NCBI GenBank assembly: GCA_017998555.1
Contig: JAGOCU010000074.1
Location: 1 to 8,422 of the forward strand
Length of the DNA stretch: 8,422 nucleotides
Direction: 5' to 3'
From: Thermoflexales bacterium
GTDB taxonomy: Bacteria; Chloroflexota; Anaerolineae; J036; Brachytrichaceae
The notes under the pieces were generated by a model. The model was not told where the DNA came from. It ran no database searches and worked only from the letters and a program-made list of their open reading frames with translations. Both the position numbers and the translations under genes were made by a program. Positions 6,088 to 8,422 of this stretch are shown piece after piece. The first letter of the stretch is position 1. Each line of letters opens with the position of its first letter.

Positions 6088-6642
6088 ATGACAACACCCA
6101 CTCGCCTCACCGTTTCTGTCAAGTCTCAGCGCGGGCAGGCCGCTACCGGGCGGATCACCCAGGTCCGGCGGGCCGCTCGCGCGGCGTTTGCCACCGGCCT
6201 GCGCAAGCTCGATGGGCATGTGCCCGTGCCCGGCGCATACACCCTCACGGTGCGGCTCACCGATGACGCCGAGCTGCAGGCGTTGAACCTGCGCTATCGC
6301 CACATCGACAAGGCCACCGATGTGCTCTCATTTGGCGGGGCGGGCTGGGAGGATGGCGCGCTCTCGCCGGCCCAGCTCACGCTGACCGACGAGGAAATTC
6401 GCTATCTCGGGGATGTGGTGATTTCGCTTGATCATTGCGCCGCCCAGGCCAAGGCGGCCGGCCATTCGTTTGAAGCCGAGCTATCACTGCTCACCATCCA
6501 TGGCACGCTGCACCTGCTGGGCTATGACCATGAGGCGCGGGCGAGCAAGACGTCGATGTGGACGGCTCAGCAGAAGGCCCTGGCCGAGCTGGATCTGCTC
6601 ATGCCGTCGACTGCCCGGCCCGAAACACAGCCGCGGCGATAG
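6088..6642 (+). CDS. ybeY: Endoribonuclease YbeY (16S rRNA maturation)
   Basis: YbeY is a zinc-dependent single-strand endoribonuclease needed for 16S rRNA 3' maturation and late 70S quality control. The 184-residue product carries the signature HGTLHLLGYDH with zinc ligands H138, H142 and H148, plus the upstream family segments LNLRYRHIDKATDVLSF and YLGDVVIS. The N-terminus is somewhat longer than in the E. coli protein (155 residues). ATG 6088 is 17 nt after the pgpH stop; the Shine-Dalgarno is weak. It is the last gene of the plus-strand run; hairpin H4 and a convergent gene follow. Confidence 0.95.
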   Translation: MTTPTRLTVSVKSQRGQAATGRITQVRRAARAAFATGLRKLDGHVPVPGAYTLTVRLTDDAELQALNLRYRHIDKATDVLSFGGAGWEDGALSPAQLTLTDEEIRYLGDVVISLDHCAAQAKAAGHSFEAELSLLTIHGTLHLLGYDHEARASKTSMWTAQQKALAELDLLMPSTARPETQPRR

Positions 6643-6672
6643 AAAACCGCCAGAATCGATCCCCAAAACGCG

Positions 6673-6717
6673 GCGAGATCACCATGCCCGCGCGAAGCGC
6701 GGGCATGGTGATCTCGC
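6673..6717. repeat. Perfect hairpin H4, 21-bp arms, GAA loop
   Basis: Arms 6673-6693 and 6697-6717 pair perfectly around loop GAA (6694-6696), apex GCGCGAAGCGC. It lies between the convergent ends of ybeY and the minus-strand thiol oxidoreductase, where it could act as a bidirectional 3' end barrier. Neither strand has a clear T-run after it. The sequence is related to the apical part of H3. Confidence 0.9.
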
Positions 6718-6735
6718 ACACGGTCTCTTGCGAAG

Positions 6736-7350
6736 TCAGCGATCGGTGGGCTCGCTCTCAGAAGCGACTTGTTCGATCGCCTGCTTGAGATAGGCATAGG
6801 GCTGCGCGCCCACGACCAGATACTGGTCGTTGAGGACCAGGGCGGGCACGCCGCTCAGGTTGTAGTCCTGGGCCAGGGCGATGTCGGCGTCAACGGCTTC
6901 GCCCCAGGCGGGATCAGCGAGGACGGCCCCGATGTCGGCCTGGGGCAACCCGGCCGACTCCCATAACGCGCCGAGGACGGCCGGATCGGAGATGTCTTTG
7001 CCCTCGAGCCAATAGGCGTTCTGAAGGCGCTCGTGCAGGGCCTCGCCCTTACCCGCGGCCTCAGCCGCCTTTTCAAGCAGCAGGGCTGGGCGCGAGTTGA
7101 TGCCGAAGGGGCCGGCGTTGATGGTCAGTCCGGTGTCCTGTTTGACCCGGGCGGCGAACGCAGGCCGGGAAGCCTCGATGCGCTTGCGATATTCAGGCGG
7201 CATCGGTGGCGAACCAGCCGGGCGCAGCTCATACGAGCGCCAGCGCAACGTGATCGGATGGGTGGTCTTGAGCTTCTCCAAACTGGAGGAGACGAGGAAG
7301 CAGTACGGTCAGACGAAGTCCGACCAGATGTCGATGTGGGTGATTTTCAT
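6736..7350 (-). CDS. DsbA/FrnE-family thiol oxidoreductase, probable selenoprotein (UPYC active site)
   Basis: The product is a DsbA/FrnE-like thioredoxin-fold thiol:disulfide oxidoreductase of 204 residues, read through an in-frame TGA at codon 14 (7309-7311). Before the TGA the sequence is MKITHIDIWSDFV; after it PYCFLVSSSLEKL. The family has V-C-P-[YW]-C here, so the TGA replaces exactly the first catalytic cysteine, giving U14-P-Y-C17. Further family features are TLRWRSYELRP, an inserted helical domain, and the cis-proline loop SGVPALV (V168-P169). No signal peptide is seen, so it is probably cytoplasmic. The frame is open on both sides of the TGA. The gene ends in its own TGA. ATG 7350 has no clear Shine-Dalgarno and hairpin H5 lies 12 nt upstream. 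Selenocysteine forms are known for DsbA/FrnE-like proteins. The alternative is a pseudogene with a nonsense mutation, or an internal start giving a truncated protein. Confidence 0.85.
7273..7311 (-). promoter_or_regulatory. UGA codon with downstream SECIS-like hairpin
   Basis: In the minus-strand mRNA, the loop AGUUU (7284-7280) starts 25 nt after the UGA (7311-7309). It is closed by CUCC/GGAG (7288-7285/7279-7276). After one C-A mismatch two more pairs, U-A and C-G, extend the stem to 7291/7273. General rules for bacterial SECIS elements are an apical loop about 16-37 nt after UGA, a G among the first two loop bases and an upper stem of at least 4 bp; all are met. This would recruit SelB to insert selenocysteine. 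The stem is short, so the call depends largely on the UGA falling on an active-site cysteine. Confidence 0.6.
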
Positions 7351-7362
7351 TTGAAACGATTT

Positions 7363-7405
7363 CGGAAATGATATCCCCCGGCGGAGCCGGGGGATATCAT
7401 TTCCG
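7363..7405. repeat. Perfect hairpin H5, 20-bp arms, GGA loop
   Basis: Arms 7363-7382 and 7386-7405 pair perfectly around loop GGA (7383-7385); the apex is GGCGGAGCC, the only copy with a GGA loop on the plus strand. The apical 13 bp (GATATCCCCCGGC) are identical to H6, and three of the next seven pairs differ with compensation. It fills the 68-nt gap between the VOC-family gene and the thiol oxidoreductase gene, placing it in the leader of the latter. Confidence 0.9.
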
Positions 7406-7418
7406 GAAAGAACAGACG

Positions 7419-7931
7419 TTAGCTCGCCAGGGCCAGCAGCCCGGCGAAGTCGAGGCGCCGAGTGTACATCGTCAATTGGCCGTCGTCGGTCTTGGGCCAC
7501 TGGTTGCGCGGGCGATCCCAGTACAGCTCGATGCCGTTTTCGTCCGGATCATTCAGGTAGATGGCCTCACTCACGCCGTGGTCAGAGGCGCCGCCGATCG
7601 CCCAACCGTGGTCGATCAGGCGCTTGACGGCAATCGCCAAATCCTTGCGCTCGGGATAAAGCACGGCGATGTGGTACAGCCCCGTCGCGCGCTTTGGCGG
7701 CGGTGAACCGCCGGCGCTTTCCCAGGTGTTCAGGCCGATGTGGTGGTGATAGCCGCCGGCCGAGACGAAGGCCACGCTGGCATGGTCGGTCATCAGCAGA
7801 TCAAAGCCCAAAAGGCCCACGTAAAAATCCAACGCCCGCGGGATGTTCGCAACCTTGAGGTGCACGTGGCCGATCGAGGCCCCGGCCGGGATGCGGTAAT
7901 CGTCCTGCACGTCTGTGTTTTGTTCTTCCAT
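7419..7931 (-). CDS. VOC-superfamily protein (glyoxalase/extradiol dioxygenase fold)
   Basis: The 170-residue protein has two beta-alpha-beta-beta-beta modules of the vicinal oxygen chelate fold: residues about 20-70 (GHVHLKVANIPRALDFYVGLLGFDL, then GGYHHHIGLNTW) and about 85-150 (GLYHIAVLYPE, then YLNDPDENGIELYWDRP). Likely metal ligands are the His of HVHL, the His of the second module start and the Glu of GIELYW. The closest general resemblance is to CatE-like ring-cleaving dioxygenases or uncharacterised glyoxalase-like proteins; the substrate cannot be told from sequence. ATG 7931 is chosen because GGAGA (7941-7937) lies 5 nt upstream. The frame extends to 8003, into the H6 flank, but that lacks support. 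It lies between two hairpins of the H family. Confidence 0.88.
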   Translation of the reverse strand: MEEQNTDVQDDYRIPAGASIGHVHLKVANIPRALDFYVGLLGFDLLMTDHASVAFVSAGGYHHHIGLNTWESAGGSPPPKRATGLYHIAVLYPERKDLAIAVKRLIDHGWAIGGASDHGVSEAIYLNDPDENGIELYWDRPRNQWPKTDDGQLTMYTRRLDFAGLLALAS

Positions 7932-7990
7932 GAGTGTCTCCAGCGGGCATGCCGCTTCCGAACAGGTTCGTCGGATCAGACTAAGAACTC

Positions 7991-8066
7991 CTAACAGAAC
8001 CATTATTCCGATACGATATCCCCCGGCGAAGCCGGGGGATATCGTATCGGAAATTGGTTTTGTTAG
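7991..8066. repeat. Hairpin H6, 22-bp inner arms, GAA loop, plus imperfect outer stem
   Basis: The inner arms 8006-8027 and 8031-8052 pair perfectly around loop GAA (8028-8030), apex CCGGCGAAGCCGG. An outer stem, CTAACAGAACC (7991-8001) with GGTTTTGTTAG (8056-8066), pairs with one G-T and is separated by a small internal loop. The whole 76-nt element fits the 140-nt gap between the FMN reductase and VOC genes. The outer arms recur without the inner hairpin at 1587-1623. Confidence 0.9.
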
Positions 8067-8071
8067 CGGTC

Positions 8072-8422
8072 CTAAGCCAGGCGCTGGGCCCAGGCGCCGA
8101 GCGCCTGAACCAGGCCCTGGACCTGATCGCGGACGCCAGTATCGGTCAGATTCCCGTTGGGGTCGAACTTCTCGACCGCCTTATCGACAATGACCTCGGG
8201 CCGGGACAGGATCAACATCCCCATGCCATGCCCGACTTGGCGCAGTTGAAGCTGGGCGCGCAGGCCGCCAAAACGCCCGCCCGCGCTCATGATCGCCACT
8301 GGCTTGCCGACGAAGGGCTGCTCGCGAGGCGGTCGAGAAGCCCAATCCAGGGCGTTCTTGAGCACGCCCGGCACACTGAAGTTGTATTCCGGCGTGGCGA
8401 TCAAGACCCCATCCGCGCTCGC
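8072..8422 (-). CDS. NADPH-dependent FMN reductase family protein (partial, C-terminal part)
   Basis: The reading frame is open from the right edge of the window and ends at TAG (8074-8072), giving 116 residues of a longer protein. ADGVLIATPEYNFSVPGVLKNALDWASRP is the strongly conserved active-site region of the flavodoxin-fold NADPH:FMN reductases (SsuE/ChrR/azoreductase group), where PEYN contacts the flavin. The following KPVAIMSAGGRFGGLRAQLQLRQV is also typical. The start and the N-terminal nucleotide-binding loop lie outside. Members reduce FMN, quinones or other acceptors; the substrate is not determinable. It is the most upstream minus-strand gene here, possibly in one transcription unit with the VOC and thiol oxidoreductase genes. 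Confidence 0.9.
   Translation of the reverse strand, partial: ASADGVLIATPEYNFSVPGVLKNALDWASRPPREQPFVGKPVAIMSAGGRFGGLRAQLQLRQVGHGMGMLILSRPEVIVDKAVEKFDPNGNLTDTGVRDQVQGLVQALGAWAQRLA

Noticed and set aside
3866..6097. A 743-codon open frame antisense to pgpH
   Set aside because: It mirrors pgpH codon by codon, has no recognisable domain and a composition typical of antisense frames in GC-rich DNA, while pgpH is complete with intact catalytic motifs.
7309..7311. TGA read as tryptophan (altered genetic code)
   Set aside because: pgpH and the oxidoreductase itself end in TGA, and the only tRNA-Trp here has a CCA anticodon; the position aligns with Cys, not Trp.
7932..8003. Upstream start for the VOC protein
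   Set aside because: GGAGA sits 5 nt before ATG 7931, and the extra residues run toward the H6 flank and do not look like part of the domain.
75..8066. The GAA-capped hairpins as ordinary Rho-independent terminators
   Set aside because: None is followed by a clear T-run in the direction of the upstream gene; the real terminator after rpsU (3302-3338) shows the contrast. A barrier role is still possible.
75..8066. CRISPR array or tandem repeat locus
   Set aside because: The repeated hairpins are scattered hundreds to thousands of bases apart, differ in sequence, and have no spacers or cas genes.

Overview
The window is GC-rich bacterial chromosome. The order tuf - tRNA-Trp - secE - nusG - rplK - rplA is the classic bacterial translation/transcription block, and rpsU - yqeY - pgpH - ybeY follows on the same strand. 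Several genes start with GTG. High GC, a NusG with a long N-terminal extension and the PgpH/YbeY pairing suggest a Chloroflexota-like or similar deep-branching high-GC bacterium. That placement is an inference; no single feature proves it.

Layout. Bases 1-48 are the 3' end of tuf. A perfect hairpin follows, then tRNA-Trp (143-215), secE (300-623), nusG (637-1581), rplK (1704-2129) and rplA (2207-2911). The last two genes are each preceded by a near-identical small RNA structure resembling the ribosomal protein L1 target, so the L11-L1 operon appears to carry two autoregulatory sites. rplJ/rplL do not follow. Instead come rpsU (3069-3281) with a clear intrinsic terminator, then yqeY (3460-3924), pgpH (3932-6070) and ybeY (6088-6642), closely packed and probably one operon. 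Together these left-hand genes serve ribosome assembly, transcription elongation, protein export, rRNA maturation and c-di-AMP turnover.

The right-hand 1.7 kb is on the minus strand: a partial NADPH-dependent FMN reductase (8072-8422), a VOC/glyoxalase-fold protein (7419-7931) and a DsbA/FrnE-type thiol oxidoreductase (6736-7350). The last is interrupted by an in-frame TGA exactly at the first cysteine of its CPYC active site, followed at a suitable distance by a SECIS-like hairpin. The best reading is a selenoprotein with a U-P-Y-C redox centre.

Six intergenic spaces hold a perfect inverted repeat of 19-32 bp per arm capped by GCGAAGC (once GCGGAGC). Arm sequences differ between copies, yet each copy is perfectly paired. 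Two pairs of copies show compensatory base-pair changes, and one site looks like the outer part of the element without the inner hairpin. These hairpins are the most likely undescribed element in the window.
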